Assembly (NCBI GenBank): GCA_019614645.1
Contig: JABWDB010000005.1
Span: 5,426,001 to 5,490,000, forward strand
DNA length: 64,000 bases
Direction: 5' to 3'
Source: Stratiolaelaps scimitus
Taxonomy: Eukaryota; Arthropoda; Arachnida; Mesostigmata; Laelapidae
Part shown: positions 24,254 through 39,100 of the stretch, piece by piece
Layout of the letters: each line of letters starts with the position of its first letter
Position numbering within the stretch: position 1 is the stretch's first letter
Made by a program: the position numbers and the translations under genes
Notes under the pieces: generated by a model
What the model saw: only the letters and a program-made list of their open reading frames with translations
Databases searched by the model: none
Told to the model about the DNA's origin: nothing

Positions 24254-24607
24254 CTATTGTTGCTGGTTGTTTTGTCCCTTGGAATCTCTCTCCTGGGTCA
24301 GCATGGCGCTGGGCATGGACGCCTGGAAATTTCGAATCTGGTGTAGCGAGATGAGGTTGTTGGGAAAGGACGAGCTAGCCGAGGGTTTCTCGGTTTTCAT
24401 CGCTACGCCGCTGGGGAAGGGCTCGTAGGGAAAGTAGGGCCCGCGAGGTCCGGCCTGAATTTGGCTTTGGCCTAACGGGTGCACCGCGTGGCCCATCTGA
24501 CCACCGGGAAGCATGCCCTGGATGCCCTGGATCGGCGTGAACGCCGACACTGACGAACCTTTCCCATCGTAGGATGCGTTCAACTGGTCGAGATGCGACT
24601 GCTGACT
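24254..24607 (-). CDS. rn: Coding exon 4: C-terminal region and stop codon
   Basis: The acceptor is CATCATTACAG|AGTCAG after a 356-base intron, in phase 0. It encodes residues 690-806, and the stop is TAG at 24256-24254. The start ([10 protein letters not shown]) resembles the end of exon 3 (PSHLDHLN). The segment [15 protein letters not shown] at about 770-784 looks like a short conserved C-terminal motif. From memory similar LISLHQIRN text occurs in insect relatives, which I could not check. MKTE at 759-762 fits a sumoylation consensus. The C-terminus ends in a short glutamine run. No further domain is seen. Upstream in-frame codons before the acceptor are intronic. Confidence 0.88.
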   Translation of the reverse strand, partial: SQQSHLDQLNASYDGKGSSVSAFTPIQGIQGMLPGGQMGHAVHPLGQSQIQAGPRGPYFPYEPFPSGVAMKTEKPSASSSFPNNLISLHQIRNFQASMPSAMLTQERDSKGQNNQQQ

Positions 24608-27600
24608 CTGTAATGATGTACCGGAGACAAAGACGAGCAAGAACAACAACGGCATTTCATTTATGGTCGTTAATTGCGTTCGTTCGAAAACCAGAATGTT
24701 ATCGATTAAAACGGCGTCTCAGCTAAGCTACCGCGTAACGAATTCTACCGAGAAGCACTAACCAACCAACTCAAGTGATCTGAACTACTATTGTACAAGT
24801 GAGGTGCAATGACAAGCGATTTAATGGCTTAAACGCATTTCTATTTACTAACCGTTTGTTGTTAGAAGAACACATTGTCACAGATTGTTACACAATATCG
24901 AAACCATATAATACCTACATAAAGGATATCGAGCGAACGAAACGCAGGTCTGCTGGCACTTACCTGAACTTGAAGGTCTAGATGGCAGGGATTGAGGTGG
25001 TCCAGATGCGAAGGTTGGGGTGGCGTCGGAGTTTTCGAAGGGGTTGGAGTCCAATACAGTGGATTGTTGGGGTCGGGACGCGGCGAAGCGCCCGTTGCGC
25101 CGAGCGCCGGGCCACTGAGGCCTTGCAGAGTGGAGGCGATACTGCTACGCTGCTTGGCATCCAGCCGGTCGGCGTGTTTCTGCATATGTTTCGCCAGGTA
25201 CGTCTCCTGGGTGTAGCTCTTGCCGCAATATTGACAGATGTGCGTCTTTAGATGCTTGCTCTCCTTGTGCTTCGGGATATGGTCGAGTAACGACGCCTCG
25301 TCGGCGAAGCACTTGTAGCACGAGTTGCACTTGTACGGCTTGTCGGTCTGATGACATCGGCTGTGGCTCTGCAGTGAGCTAAGCTGCGAGAACGCCTTGT
25401 TACAGCCGGGATGGCGACATTTGTACGGCTTGTCACCGGTGTGGGTGCGTATGTGCTGCTGAAGGTGACTGAGTTGGGTGAATCCGCGCTGGCAGATCTC
25501 ACATCGATAGGGCTTGATGCCCAGATGAATCCTCGTGTGCTGAGACAGGTACGACGAGTTGGCGAACGACTTGGAACATTGCGAACACTTGTACGGCTTG
25601 GTCTCCCGCATGTGGCTCTGGGTGTGGAGCTGCAAGTCAGCCTTGGAGCCGAAAATCTGCGAAATCAATCAAACAATCAATCAATCAATCAGTGGGTCAA
25701 TTAAGGAACCGACAAAATATACGAACGTGATATGTATTTACTGTCAAGTAGCTCATCTCGACACGAATCAGCCGTTTTCTAACTATATGTCACCAACTAG
25801 ACATTTGACAATCATCCATGAGTGTGTATGTAGCAAGTCCACAAAACATACTCGTGGACAATGAATGCACGGTGGACCAATACCCTTTACCTCAAAGTTT
25901 CGAGGCAGATATATATATACACAGTTGTATACATATGATTGATGCCAGTAAAGTTTCATATAGTAATCCAGAAAGGCCTGACGCTCCACGCAGTGCCGCC
26001 TTTAGGTATCTCGTTTTCGAGATCAGTAGTCGACCAATACAGGTCACCGTGTCACGTTATGGCCCCTGGATAGCAACTTCCATACAACTTTCACGGGTCG
26101 CGGCAACTGTTATTGATTATCAGTCAGCACCACCACCATTTTTGGGCGTACCCTGAAGTATCATGCTATCGCTGATTCGATCTGGTCCATCGCTATGGCT
26201 AGTGCCATGATTGTGACGACGCTTGTTCATCATCGGGTCCGGGATCGTCTCCTCCCCTTATTCAGATCGCTCCCTCGTCTTTTGACTAAAACCACCTCAA
26301 GGGTCCATCACATATGACCGTCAAATCCAGATCTATAGTACCGTGTCGTTGATCGAGTCCCTACCTGCAAAAAGGCTTCGCGGCTAGCGATCTCGTACAT
26401 GACGTTCGTCATTCCACCAGTTCACCATGTGTTAGCGAGACACTCGAGAACTTGAACACGACATTGTTTGAAGATTACAGCCACGATCGCCATTGACACT
26501 ATCCCGATAGTCGCATCCGTCCATACTCTCGCTTGACGCGATGTGGCTATGGTCGACAACCGGCGGCGACAACACTGGTGATCGCAGGATGCGCGATACG
26601 GCCAAGATCAATAGGAGGCGGTCTCTGCCAGCCCGTCATGGCCTGACTGTTCGAGCAAGCCGGCCGGCCGCCCGGCGAACGATCAAGCCAAGCATCTATC
26701 TATCTATATATGTTTCGTGTCTTCGAGCGACCGATACATAGATGTGTAGGTCGCCGCCAGCGGCGCACCGCTGTTGCCACTCATATGTTTGCCCAGCACC
26801 CTTCATGGCATCGGCGTGATAAAAAATGCAATGATGCTACGGCCACTGCTGCCGCCGCCGCCGCCGCTGCTGGTCCTGCGGCTGTTCTTGCAGATGAGAA
26901 AAAGGCTCTAGTCTCCCTGCAGGGTATCGTGCCTTCTCTCCGTCTCGCTCTTTCTCTCACTCTCTTTGTGTTCGACGATGCCTCCACCCCTTCACCTTCA
27001 AGGGATGCTTCAAGGAACATGAAGCATTGAGCTCTTCAAGGGGACGAAGAGCCCAATGGACGAAGCTGCGTTGCTGCTGCTGCTGCTGAGGAGGAGGGTT
27101 TGCATTACGAAGCTCGTGCAGAAGTGAAGCCGCCGGAGAGCGACACAGGACACAGCGAGGTCCTGGGAGAAAAGGACTGGGCGAGCCACCGTTCGTTTGC
27201 TCGTTCGGTTGCCGGTTGTTCAGGATATATGTAGAATTGGCATCCTCCTTCGCGAGCGATCCGCGAAGAGGGAGGAGGCTATGCATGTTGATGCGTGCGT
27301 GTATGTGTGAGACCATGAGCGTTCGTCTGGTCTCGAGATACGAACGACCACGGCTCGGACATCAACAAAAAGCAGCGCTTAAGAGAACCAAATCCTATGA
27401 ACAACACTGTGTATCCCCCGTGCAGGAGCGATGGGCGGCAATCCCCCAGCTGCCGATAGTGAAAGTGGCAGCACCCGTGGATTGGCGATCGCCGCGATGA
27501 CTTGTATTCAGCAGACGCGACGAACGCGTCGAGCCATGCTATGACATGCCATTCATTGATTGAACACAAAAACAAAGCGCTATCTATCTTTCGAAATATC

Positions 27601-30500
27601 AACGCGGCAAGCTATCGAGCACACCACGCAGGGCAAGTAAATATGTCGTTGGAAATAAATTCATTGACGACGATGGCGACGCTAATCGCTATAGCCACCG
27701 ACTGCGGACAGGTGCGTTTCTTCAGAGTGGACGCATGATCACCGTTTACCGCTATCGTAGGCACATCCGATTTATAGAAGTGGTTAATTATCTACTATGA
27801 TAATGAACCTCAGCCAACGATCGAAGCCGCTATGAACTTCGTTTACTTATCTCTATCAGCTGACATTATGTTCGTTTGCTTCCGGAATGGCCAATAGGGA
27901 ACCGGCGAGTTGTATCGAAATGTGTGAAAAAAAAATGCAAATCCCACCGTAGAGTCATAATGGACGTCTGGTTTTCCAGTTTCCTCACACCCGTGTTCGA
28001 TGCGAACGTCCCCAATCGACGATCGAGGACAACGAAGTGTCGACTCGAGCACCACCCCCCTGCGCACGGTCTCCGAGCGCGAGATCTGACCTGACTGCGA
28101 CAGCAGTGTTATAGCTACAACGCGCTGTTTTGGCCGGCAGCAAGACTCCACCTCCTTGTGAGTCTCGTAGGACCTCCTCCTCCTGGCTATCGGCGGCCGC
28201 TGTTTTTGCCAAAGCGCCCGGAGTGGCTGGGCGCCTGTCGTAGGGCGAGAGAGCTGCACAAAAAATAGCTGCACCCGACCCGACGCGACAGGACGGGTCG
28301 GCCCGATCAGGAGAGAGAGTCGCCAACCAGACCACGCTAGTGGCGGTCGTGCAGGCACACAGGGTACGCGCGGAGTATAGGAGAACATCGGGCCGCAGCG
28401 GCAGGCGTTGCCTACGATTCAGCGGCCGCGTTCAGCAGCGCGAAACAGCCGGTAGCCGGTGGTCGCGCGCATAGACGGCCTGACTGACAGGCACGCAGGC
28501 CAACTATTATAGCTAGCTGCGGAAGCGGTACTCTGCCCTGCGCTGTGCTGCCTATCTCCTTGCTTGCGCAGGCATTTAAGGCGGTAGGCCAATGGAGGAG
28601 AGGTTTGCTCTGTAGCAGCGCATGAGGCGGCGGCGGCTGCCGGCCTGAATAGTGGCGGCCGGCGTATTTACAATGGCTGGGTAGGTTGTCCTCTCGTTCG
28701 TAGGCCAGTTGTGGCGGTGGCGGTGGTCGACCCCGCCCACAAAAAGCACGTGGGTGACTGAGACAACGATTGCGAATGTGAACAAACTCAGCGCTGGAAG
28801 TGACTAGCTAGCTAGTGCTGCTAAGATCTACTCGACCTAATGCTAATGAATTCACAGTGGTCGTCGTGGTAATGATAATCAAAATGATTTGTCATTCATG
28901 TATAGATTATATCTGCGAAATACAGAATCGTACATTGCGGATGATAACGCCTAGCAGGTACCAGCAGGTTAATTAGGCTAAGTAGCTAATCTGGAAATAA
29001 TGCTGCTTCGGAGGGAAAGCCATCTGCCTTGGACTAAAAGAGGATCACATTTATTCGGACGCATTTATTAGCATGCTGTCGTGACGGCCTGCCTAATTAA
29101 TAGTCAATTGTTATGTCACAAATCAAAATGAGAACATCTCGACCATAAGCACAGCTAGGGATGCTGTTTCAATACGTTTCGAACCACGCGATCTCTATAT
29201 GATCGAGACGATCTGTGATGTCTCCTTGGCCCTTTGCAGCTGGCACAAGCCGTTAGTCTTTTCCTGCCATAAACATATCTGGAGAAGTAATATTTTTACC
29301 TATAATTTCTGCCGCGGGAGGTTGGCACCATATATTTCCAGTTCGACTTTGTAATATAGCAACTGGACCGTTCCGCAGACACCAAGGCCAGTAAACGCTT
29401 CTTCCAATAATAGCCATTCTATGCCTGCGGCAAGGGACTTGGCTAGCAAGATTTGCTGGAGACCATAAATTCAGAGACGCTGGAGATCATAAATCGCTCA
29501 GTCAGCCAGGTAAGAAAACAACCCAGAGTTGATATATATATATATATATATATATATATCCTACGCGATGTCTTTCGAAACGTAACAAAAAGCCGTTTCT
29601 GTTCATAATCACTGAAGAGCTAGAAGAATATAGCAAACACCCAAGGATTATTATCCTCTACGCAGGAGTTTGTACACGCGGCGTCGTGGCCGGGCAAAAC
29701 AGCTCTCCTGTACTCGTAGGCATTTGATAGTGATTGATTCAATTTCTATGGCATCACATGATGCAGCAGGCAAGACTAACATAAACGCATTACGTTTAAC
29801 ATCAATGAAGTCAGCTTTTTTCGTGTCATCCAGCCAGCAGCAGCCATGTGAAATGTACGTATCATTCGAGCGGAAAGTCCTATAGTATTGCGCTTTGCTT
29901 AAATGTTGGCCGAGAGTCAGCCCGAATAGTTTAGTTTTTTTTTAGTAAAATAATGTATTTACAATCAGCTGGTATTAGTGGCATACGACTCACAGTTGGT
30001 GAACTGGGAGAGACAACGATCTTTTCCGCCCGAAACCGCTATTTCGCCGATTTGATTTTAGGCTAAAGCTGAGATATCATCGCGATCGCGTGTTAGCATC
30101 ATTCGAGGTCACATCCAAAGAAAAGAAGTAACAGCTGACAGGTTTACACCAGATCTCACATATGTACAACATATATATATATACTTTCCCATTTTTTTAC
30201 TATTCTTTACGAAATCTCTTTTTTTCCCTTCATCAGGGGAGCGCCCTGTGTGGAGTGCACCTTTGCACAGATGGTTCCATCAACTCAACATCCGTATAGT
30301 TATTTTTATAATAGATACATACGTTTATATATAGTTGTTTAACATAGTATACATACGTAGGTGTGACGTTACGCGCCTTAAAGCCCCAATCATTCGGTTT
30401 CGAACCTCGCGCATTTGCAAACAGCTACCTAAGCTGATCTGCCATAACTGGCATTGGTAGATATTCGAGATAGATCATTAACAAACGCCATATATATATT

Positions 30501-30554
<54 letters not shown>

Positions 30555-33500
30555 AAATTTCTTTGTCGCCTACACCAACGCCACATAGAGGTTTGCCTAT
30601 TGCGCTTCTGGACTTGTACACCTCCGCCTTTCTCGCCTCCTCCGACCCTCCGCTTTCATTCGGTCATTTCACTAGCGCACGCTAGGGTGCATACTACTAG
30701 AACCGTCGCTTGGCCAATGCTGCCAGCGGTGCCAATCGTCCCGCCAACTTTCTGCCGTCGGCTTACCCCTGATCCTGTTGTCGCCCTCTCGCGTCAGCTC
30801 ACACAACCCCAGCTTTCAATGATGCCTGCCAACAGCCCCCCCCGCCCCCACACCCCTCGCCCGCTGGTTAGTGCCTACCAGGCTCGGCTGCAAACTATTC
30901 TAACCTACTTTTGCTTTTTTTCACACTCTCTCCCTCTCCCTCGTCTCTCTCGCACCCTATGCACTTATGTTGCCCGCGTTGCTGACACCGAGCTGCATCC
31001 TGCTGCCGTTATTACCAACTATTCGCCAACGAGCCGAGTCGCTCACCCTTTGCTTTCTTCTTTCGTCTCGGCTTTTATACTCCCGCGCATCCGTGGCAGC
31101 CCCGTACGGCGATCCCCTATCCGCTGGGTGCCTTTAGCCCTTTTCGGCCTTAGGGGTCGCTTCCCACTCCCCCCGGCTGCACACAGCCACGACCCAGGGA
31201 GAGCCAAAGCTGGCAACATCAGCTGAGCCGGCCGGCCGGCCTGCCTGCCTGCCTGCCACCCAGACCCTTAACCCGCCTGACAACAAGCGCCGAAGAGACC
31301 CCCCCTCCCCCTAGCATCGACTTGCGCCCAACAGCGCGCGAGCAAGTCATCGGCCGGCATGCATTCGGCCTGTCTATGACCCCGGTGACGGGCGGGCAAT
31401 CCTTCGTAGACAGCTTTCTCCTCGTACTATCCCCTCTGTCCTACCACCCTGCCCGTCTCGCGTGCCCCCTCTTCCAATCCCTCTCATTTTACTCCACTCT
31501 TTATCTTGCTCAACTCATCTTTGTCCTTTGGTCCGCTCCCGCGAGGCAATGGCAAGAGAGAGGCAAACGAGTGATGGCGGCGGCAGGAGCAGGAAAAGGG
31601 TGGGTCTCACCCCTTCCTCATCCAAAGGGGGCGCACTGTTCGCATCCCTCGAAATTTTCCCTTAGATCCCCTCTCCTCTCCCCTCGGTCCGCGACCCCCA
31701 GAGCGTCCATGCTCAACAACGCCGCGTCCGCCCTCACAACCCAACGCCATCAGCATAGGCCACACGGCCACATCTTTACCCCAAATGTTCCCCAAGCATC
31801 CCCTAGCCCTTACTGCTGCTGTTTCTACCTCTCTCGCCGCCGCACTGCTGCCCCATTTTAAAACAAAGCCGACGCCATCCGCCCACCCCAACACCCGGCA
31901 GACAGCAGCAGCAGCAGCACAGCAGCACGAATACTGCCTTGGGTAGTGGTGCGGATGTGGGTGGCAGTAATAGCCGTAGTGGCTCTCCAGTTTTAGTGGC
32001 AGTGGCCGGGTGGTCGTGGTAGAGTAAAAGTAGTAATGACTCACGGGCTGCCGCTGACGCTGGGAGCTACCGCCTGTGCGCTTTCAACGGATAGCTATAC
32101 CACTACTATTACTACACCCACTGCTGCTGCTGCTGCTACTGTGGTGCAGCACATGTGATGCGGAGCTAGACCTGGCGGGGTCTGGGCTTTGGACGGGTGA
32201 GGAATGGCGGTGCGAGAAGGGCACTCGGAGTACGGACCTTCAGGGAGACGGGCGTAGGGCTGCATCGGGTTGGCTTGCCGAAGGGTACTACTACTAGTAG
32301 TGGTGGTGGTGGCTAGCCATCGAGTGTGGAGGTGGCGTTGGAGGTTGCTTTTGCTTGTGTCTACCTTCTCTCGCTCTCTCGGTCTCTCATTCGCTCTTGG
32401 CTGAGTATGTGAGCGTCTATGAGGATGCTGCTTACTTCGCTGCTGCCACTGCTGCTGTGCAAAGTGAACACGCTTGGCTGGCGCGCTGGGCCTGTACAGT
32501 TGGATGTGGAGGTGTGTGTGTGTGTGTTTCGTGGACACACCCAATATCAGTCACATACACATACACAAACACAAGCAGACAGATAGATAAATATACAACT
32601 AACGAGCGGCTTTCCGAACTCACCTGACTGACTGGACTATATACGCAGACTATAATATGGGTCTGTCCGGTGAGATGTATGTATATATATATATATATAT
32701 ACATATACCCATACAAGTTTATGCCTGTACATTTATCTGTCTATGTAAAGTCTGCCTGACCCACAGACATCACATAAACGCACAATATCTATAATAAAAT
32801 AAATTTCGCAGGCAGATTCCCAGCCAACATTCTCAGCCACTGCACTCCTTTCGGCATTGCTTCAACACCTAATACTGCCTAGTCTACACAAGCTCAAGCA
32901 AGTCTCTACCTTCTTGACTCTGTCGTACGGCGGTCAGCGCGAAAGCCAATGCAAGAAGCTCGGCTATCTCTCGATGAGGCACGCAGCGCGAGCGTCGTCC
33001 TCGGCATCACTCTATAGCTGGCGGCAATCGGACGCGCGGCATCCGCTTCAGCCCGCTCTGACATAATCTCATCCCGAGGTTGTCCCCAGACCCCCAACAC
33101 CGCGCGTTCTTCTTTCTCTTCTTCGTTTGCTTTTTCTCCTTCGCATCTACCACTCCCAGGTCCCAGATCAACATCAGCAGCAGCAGCAACAGCGTAGACA
33201 CAAACCCCAATCCGCTAATACCCCCCCCCCCGGCTCCGGGCGCACAGGATGCTGCCACTGCTGGCAGGGCGACAGCAGAGCGGGCCGACCCCTTTCCCAA
33301 TAAAGGGGCCACACTCGTCGTCGACGACCAACCGATTCAACCACCCACTCAGTCCAGTCCAGTCTACTAGTTCTCTGGGTTGAGCTAGACAAGAGGGGAC
33401 AGAGAGAAGTATAGAGACGCTGGAGTAACATCGTTGGATGCAGAGCAGAGGCAGCAACAGCAAAATCAGTCCCAACCGATAGCAGCTTCAGTAGCAGCAG

Positions 33501-36137
33501 CAGCAGGAGCAGCACCTCAAGGCACACTCACTCCAGTTGGACACGGACGCACGCTCTATAGATGTTGGAGTTAGGCGAAGGCTCGATGGCAGTCACCCAA
33601 AATCGAGGATGTATTAGAAACAAAACCAGCTGGAGCGTTGGATAACGACATCACATCGGACGATGACGACAGCGATAACTAGTAAGCATCGCATTCGACT
33701 CTAATGACTGACGAAGCCTTTTTGATTTTGCATTGGTACCACCTGAGTTCAGCTGAGTGCCGCGCAATCTACCACCGCATGGCGGTGAACAGGAGGGACA
33801 TATATGTATATATATATTCGTGACTAGCTTGCAAGGGCTCACAAATTGTGCCATTACCTAAAATAAAGCCTGCGACAGTGTTCAATGAGACGGATTTCAA
33901 GTAACTGTAGGCCACTGTGCTACGTTATTATTCTTATTATATCTATGAATAATTATGAGACGTAGTCTTCGATCGTCCTCCAACCACGCTCATGATCACA
34001 ACCGCTTCGTGATCAGTTTTGACCAGTTTGATCAGGCGTATTAGGCTTTAATGTGGAGTCGTTGACCGGGGCTGAACAGCGGCAGCAGGCGCAACTATCA
34101 TCCAAGTTCAATCACGGGAAACAGTCAACGCTCGAGAGAGAGAGAGAGAGAGAGAGAGACAAAGTGGGCGAAGTGTGTTCATGGGAAACGGTTCTTCCCG
34201 CCGGCGTTACCATAACTGACCACTAACAGCTACCACCTAGCATAATAAATATAGAAGACGATCATAGCACTAGATCTTAAGATGATCAGAGCCATATAAC
34301 AACAGTCAATTCGATCGAAGAGAGAATCGGCCTGTACCGCTCGACGCTCGAACTGGTACGTGTGAAAGACAGCGGTCGTCTTCGGGCCAGCCGATTAGAC
34401 TGGTACGAGTTCCAGCAGCCGGCTCCCGCTTGCCTTGCCCATCGAGAACCTATCTAACTGGAGGTAGGCATGTGTCTGCACTTGTGTTATTCTACACATA
34501 TATATATATGCACTCTGAACTCCTAGGGAAATCGCAGGGATCGCTTGGTAGAGCGGCGCCTCGCTGTTCAAACAGAAATTCAGACTATTGTACCTATAGT
34601 AAAGAGCCGGATCGGCGCCAATGGTGGTCGCGACCCAGGCGAGCCACCACCGTTGAGTTTAGCAGCAACCTATGACTAAGATATAGTAACATGGGCGAAT
34701 AAGTCATAGGAAGATAAATAAAGCAAGAGACACACACAGATAGAGACCGAGCTAAAATGAATAGAGTCGCTATGGGTCTATGTAGGCAAGGACGACGAAT
34801 TAAAGACCACCGTAGCACAGCATATATACATGGGAGTATTTCACTTTCGTCGAGGGTGGCAACAAACATGACACAGCGTATTTTCGCTGGCCAGCCCCGA
34901 TGGGCGGCCTAGACGGGACGGCGCGTTCGTACACGCTACAGTGGCGGCGGCCTGTTCTAGGCCATCGGCCGATAACTACGTGAAGAAGAAGAACGCGAAA
35001 TCGTAAAGAAAACTAGTCGAGCGAAAGAACAAGGCACTGAAAAAGAGGCTAGCTTCCCTCCGAATGTCCTATCTATCTGTAAGTGGTAGTTGTGACAACG
35101 CGAGGCCCACGGTCCCCAGAGTTCGCTCGGCTGACCTCGTCCTCTCGACCGCTTACCAGCCGCAAAAACATACGCCACCGGGACACACACACGCGATCAA
35201 CCGCAACGCGAAACAACGGCGGGGTAACGGGTTCGAAATGGTCATCGACTCTCCGATGCGCACAGCGCTCGGCTAGCGCGCAGCAACAGTCGTCAGCTGA
35301 CAGCAGCTGAAAAATCGCAACTGTCACTCGTCAGCGAGATAGAGATGTTCATGTCCATTCGATTCGACGCGCCCTGTAGTTTGTCAGGAAGAAAGCGTAG
35401 GGCTACGTTGAAGTTTTGCCAAGTTCGCTGTTTGTCACTGTCATCGAGGCGGGTCACCGCTGACAACATCGTGCTACCAGCCTCATGCTAATAACGATGG
35501 CAGGCAAGAGACAAAACGGTGCCGGACGATGCCGTTTCGAGATCCGTGCAGATCACGAACCAGAGTTCGTTGTAGTCAGTGTTAGCAGTAGCAGTCGTTG
35601 TGGCCGTGGGTGGCCTTCTTGAGTTTTTCCCTGTGTAAACAACAACAAAACACGAAACTCCTTTCACTTCGTACCGTTTCGTTTGGCGCGTTTTTTTGTT
35701 TCTTTTGTTGGCTCTGGCTTTGCTTAACCCCGGCTGGAAGCTGACAGGCCGAATCCCGAACCATGGGGTTCAGGTGTTGGTGCCGTTGGTACTGCTGTTG
35801 GCAACGCCACTCTACTGACGCTATAGTCGATAACCCGCTTACCCAATTATGGTGTGATTCAATGTAAACATTTTGTGCGTTTGTGTGCTCGTGTTTCTTT
35901 TGTTTTTTTTTTATGATATAGATCCATCACATCTAACCGGTATCAAGCAGACTGATTAATATTGTATAGGAAGCCAGATGCATTATTGATTTCATCATCC
36001 CATATTCATATATTTGCGACATTTCACCCTTTCATATGTGCGTGTGTATTGTATATATACAAAATCAGATTGTGCTTTATTAATGAAACTGCAGTGTGTG
36101 CAATGCGGAGGTTCCTGCAGTAACAATATTATAGCTA

Positions 36138-36178
<41 letters not shown>

Positions 36179-39100
36179 TGTGTGTATTACTTAAGTGACT
36201 GTTCCCTATTGTTTTAGTCATGTCCTCTGCACAGCTTTTCATACTTCATGATATATTTTCCAACATCAGCCATTAGAAACGTGTCAGACGACGTTGCATG
36301 CGATTTCAGCCCATCTCAATCGAAGACCAAGCTGCTTAGAGTCGCGAAGTTGCCTTTTGCACATGGTCGATGAGCGTACGTATGTACACGACACGACTCC
36401 TGACAGGGAATTTCTACAACTGATCCCGGTTTGGCATTCTCCCCCATACTCGAAGGGTGATCGACCGCATTACGAGTATCACCTGTTAGCTACTCTGCAA
36501 GCGCAAATGTCGAGGTGTCGATGGCATCGGTTCCTGTGCCAACTGAGTGTGGACAGTTTGATTGAGAACATCAGCACCCCCGGCAGAAGGCGTGTGCGAG
36601 TACCATCTGATCGGTCGGGTTCGTTCGAGCCGACCTGAATATGATCTGGTATCCGAGAAGTGTGTGTGGTCGTACTTCGGATCCGCCCGTTGTCGTTCCT
36701 CTATTCGTTCGCACTTCGCTGACGATTGTGGCGGTGCGAAATCGGCGAAATCAGACGGCGATCGACCCATCTAGGAGGTGAAACCCTACGATCCCTGTCC
36801 AACACGACCGCCGCCTACGCTATGCTCAACAGCGTCTGGAAGGAGCCGCAGAGACGGCTTGCTCCCTTGGGCCCTCCGGGACACGCTAAAACCCTCCACA
36901 AGGTGACATTACTTCGTAAGCAGGCGAATTTCGATTTCGGCAAGATCAAAACGAGAGCGATACACTGCGCCAACCTGTTCCTACTCGCGTGTGGCAAATC
37001 ACAGAGGTCACTACTGCAAACTCGCGCCTTCAGCATAACTCTATATCATCTATCTGTGTAGTCCCCGCGCGCTCGTGTGTGTGTGTCCGTATCTCGTTAT
37101 TGTCGAATCATTGTCGGGTCGTAACTCCTTTGCGAACGAGATCTCCACATCTTCATCATTTCATCTTTTCATGGGCGTCTTTGTTCTTACCCGCGCCCCA
37201 GCAGCTCTCGACGATCGGAGACAGCGGCGCGGGGTCGCCGGCGCACGATCGGTCGCTTGATCCGCCTGCGCGCGCCCCCCCCCGCTTACTCAATGCGCAT
37301 ACCCCTCCAGAGCGACATCAGCAGCAATAGCCACAATCGAAGCTCGAATCAATTGTGCTCATCGCCGTATTCAACCCTATCTCAGGTCCAATATATCCAA
37401 CTTAGATGCAACTCCCTCTACTGGTCCGCAGGTCCCCTCCCGCCGACGACAGTTCATCGTGAGATTCGCCTTGTCTCGTCTAGGCTTTCACAGCTAGGCT
37501 TGTGATTTTATTCGAAACGAGTTTCATGAACAATTGTCTCAGCGTTTGTCGGCTCTGGGCAGCCACGGCAGCGGGCGGAGCCATTCCCGATGTGGTCGTA
37601 GTAATGTGGCCAGCAGGGAAGGTGGACAATGTGGGTGGTCCCCACTGACGGTCGAGCTGTTCGGAGGAAGCGGCGAGATGCTACTCGCGAGCCCCCGATC
37701 CTGAAAGTCGAATTGCCACAGTTTTACCATGGGCCGCTCAATACGACCCATCCCGTCCACCTTGGATCGACATACGCTATTCTCTCAAAGGCCGTTCAAC
37801 ATCACTGAAATCGAAGTCCACCGCTCGTGGGCGGCGGCGGCGGCGGCTGTGGCAGCGCAACAGAGACAGCAGTCTCTGGCAGTACGAGCTGTTACTGCGT
37901 CAGCAGCAGCAGCAGCAGCAGCGAACCGGCGAGGCCTGTTGCTCTCTGATATGATTAGCTCAAATTGATAGCCGCAAAATTACCCCCTTTCAGCAATTCC
38001 AGTCGAGCTAGACAGGTATTATATAAGTGGACAGCGACGTACGTTCGTCTAGGTATAAACTCCCTTTACAAGTAGTATCTGTTTTCACTGAGTCGCTGCT
38101 CTACCACGCGATATATATATATATATATGGACGTTGTGTGCTTATGCGTTTTCTGGAGTAGCAGAGTTCGACATATACACGCGCACCCGGCATTATGTGT
38201 GCAGAATCCAACTAGTTGAGGAATAGGAACGGGAATTCGTAATAAATCGCTCTCTTATCAGTTCGTCCCTTCATCTGTCCGGACTGTCACAGAAATCAAA
38301 TATGAGTATATATTATATTATATATATGCTCATAATAAAATTTGAGTAATATATATATATATTTTTTTTTTTTAATTATTATTAATATTTATGAGGGTAC
38401 CCATAATCAGACCAAATGAGCAGAGGTTCGACAGTAGTTTCGCCTAGTGCACACGAATATATCTGGACTTCATTTAAGTCATCCTTTTTATTATATATTG
38501 TCTTCTCCACAATCGTATTTGAGGCTGTGGCCAAAGGTTTCTATGAAGATGTATTTATTATACGTGTGGGCCGTCCAGACTTCTTCATCTCTCTCTCTCT
38601 CTCCCTCTCTCTCTCTCTTACTTTCTTTGAATATGTCCTGTCCACAGCGCTGTAGGGCCGCCCACCATCGAGATCGCCAGGTCTATAGTCAGACTGATCA
38701 GCTCGAGCATAGCTATCCTGTAGGGATCATATTCTGTATATCTGATCTTTACTCCTCTGCTCCTGACGTCCCATAGCGTGTCGCCCTATGCATACAGACC
38801 GAGTTTTCGGAGTGCTTCGTGCCTACAACATTCACTTGATTATATCACCGAATACACACGATCAGCGTACTTGTGAAGCGTTTGTAGTACATGGGCCTGT
38901 GCCGTGCGTCCGCGCGTTCATACTAGGCTCGTTCGTAGTAGCCATTTTCAGATTTTTAATCTCTTCTGGGGAACGGGTCGCCGGCGTTCATCAATATGTC
39001 GCCTAGATGTCGAGCGTTTTATGACGCCGCCGGCGGCCACGCTCGCCTACGCCGGGCCTGCTCGTGCCTGAATCTACGGCGAGTTCGGGTCCTAGGGTGG

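Noticed and set aside
24862..24963. Extension of exon 3 open frame past GTAAGT
   Set aside because: The strong donor, and the phase-0 acceptor of exon 4 only 356 bases away, make read-through unlikely.
30600..31861. Two long plus-strand open frames (208 and 179 codons)
   Set aside because: They translate C+T-rich DNA into Pro/Ser/Leu/Arg-rich sequence with no motif, inside intron 2 and antisense to the gene.
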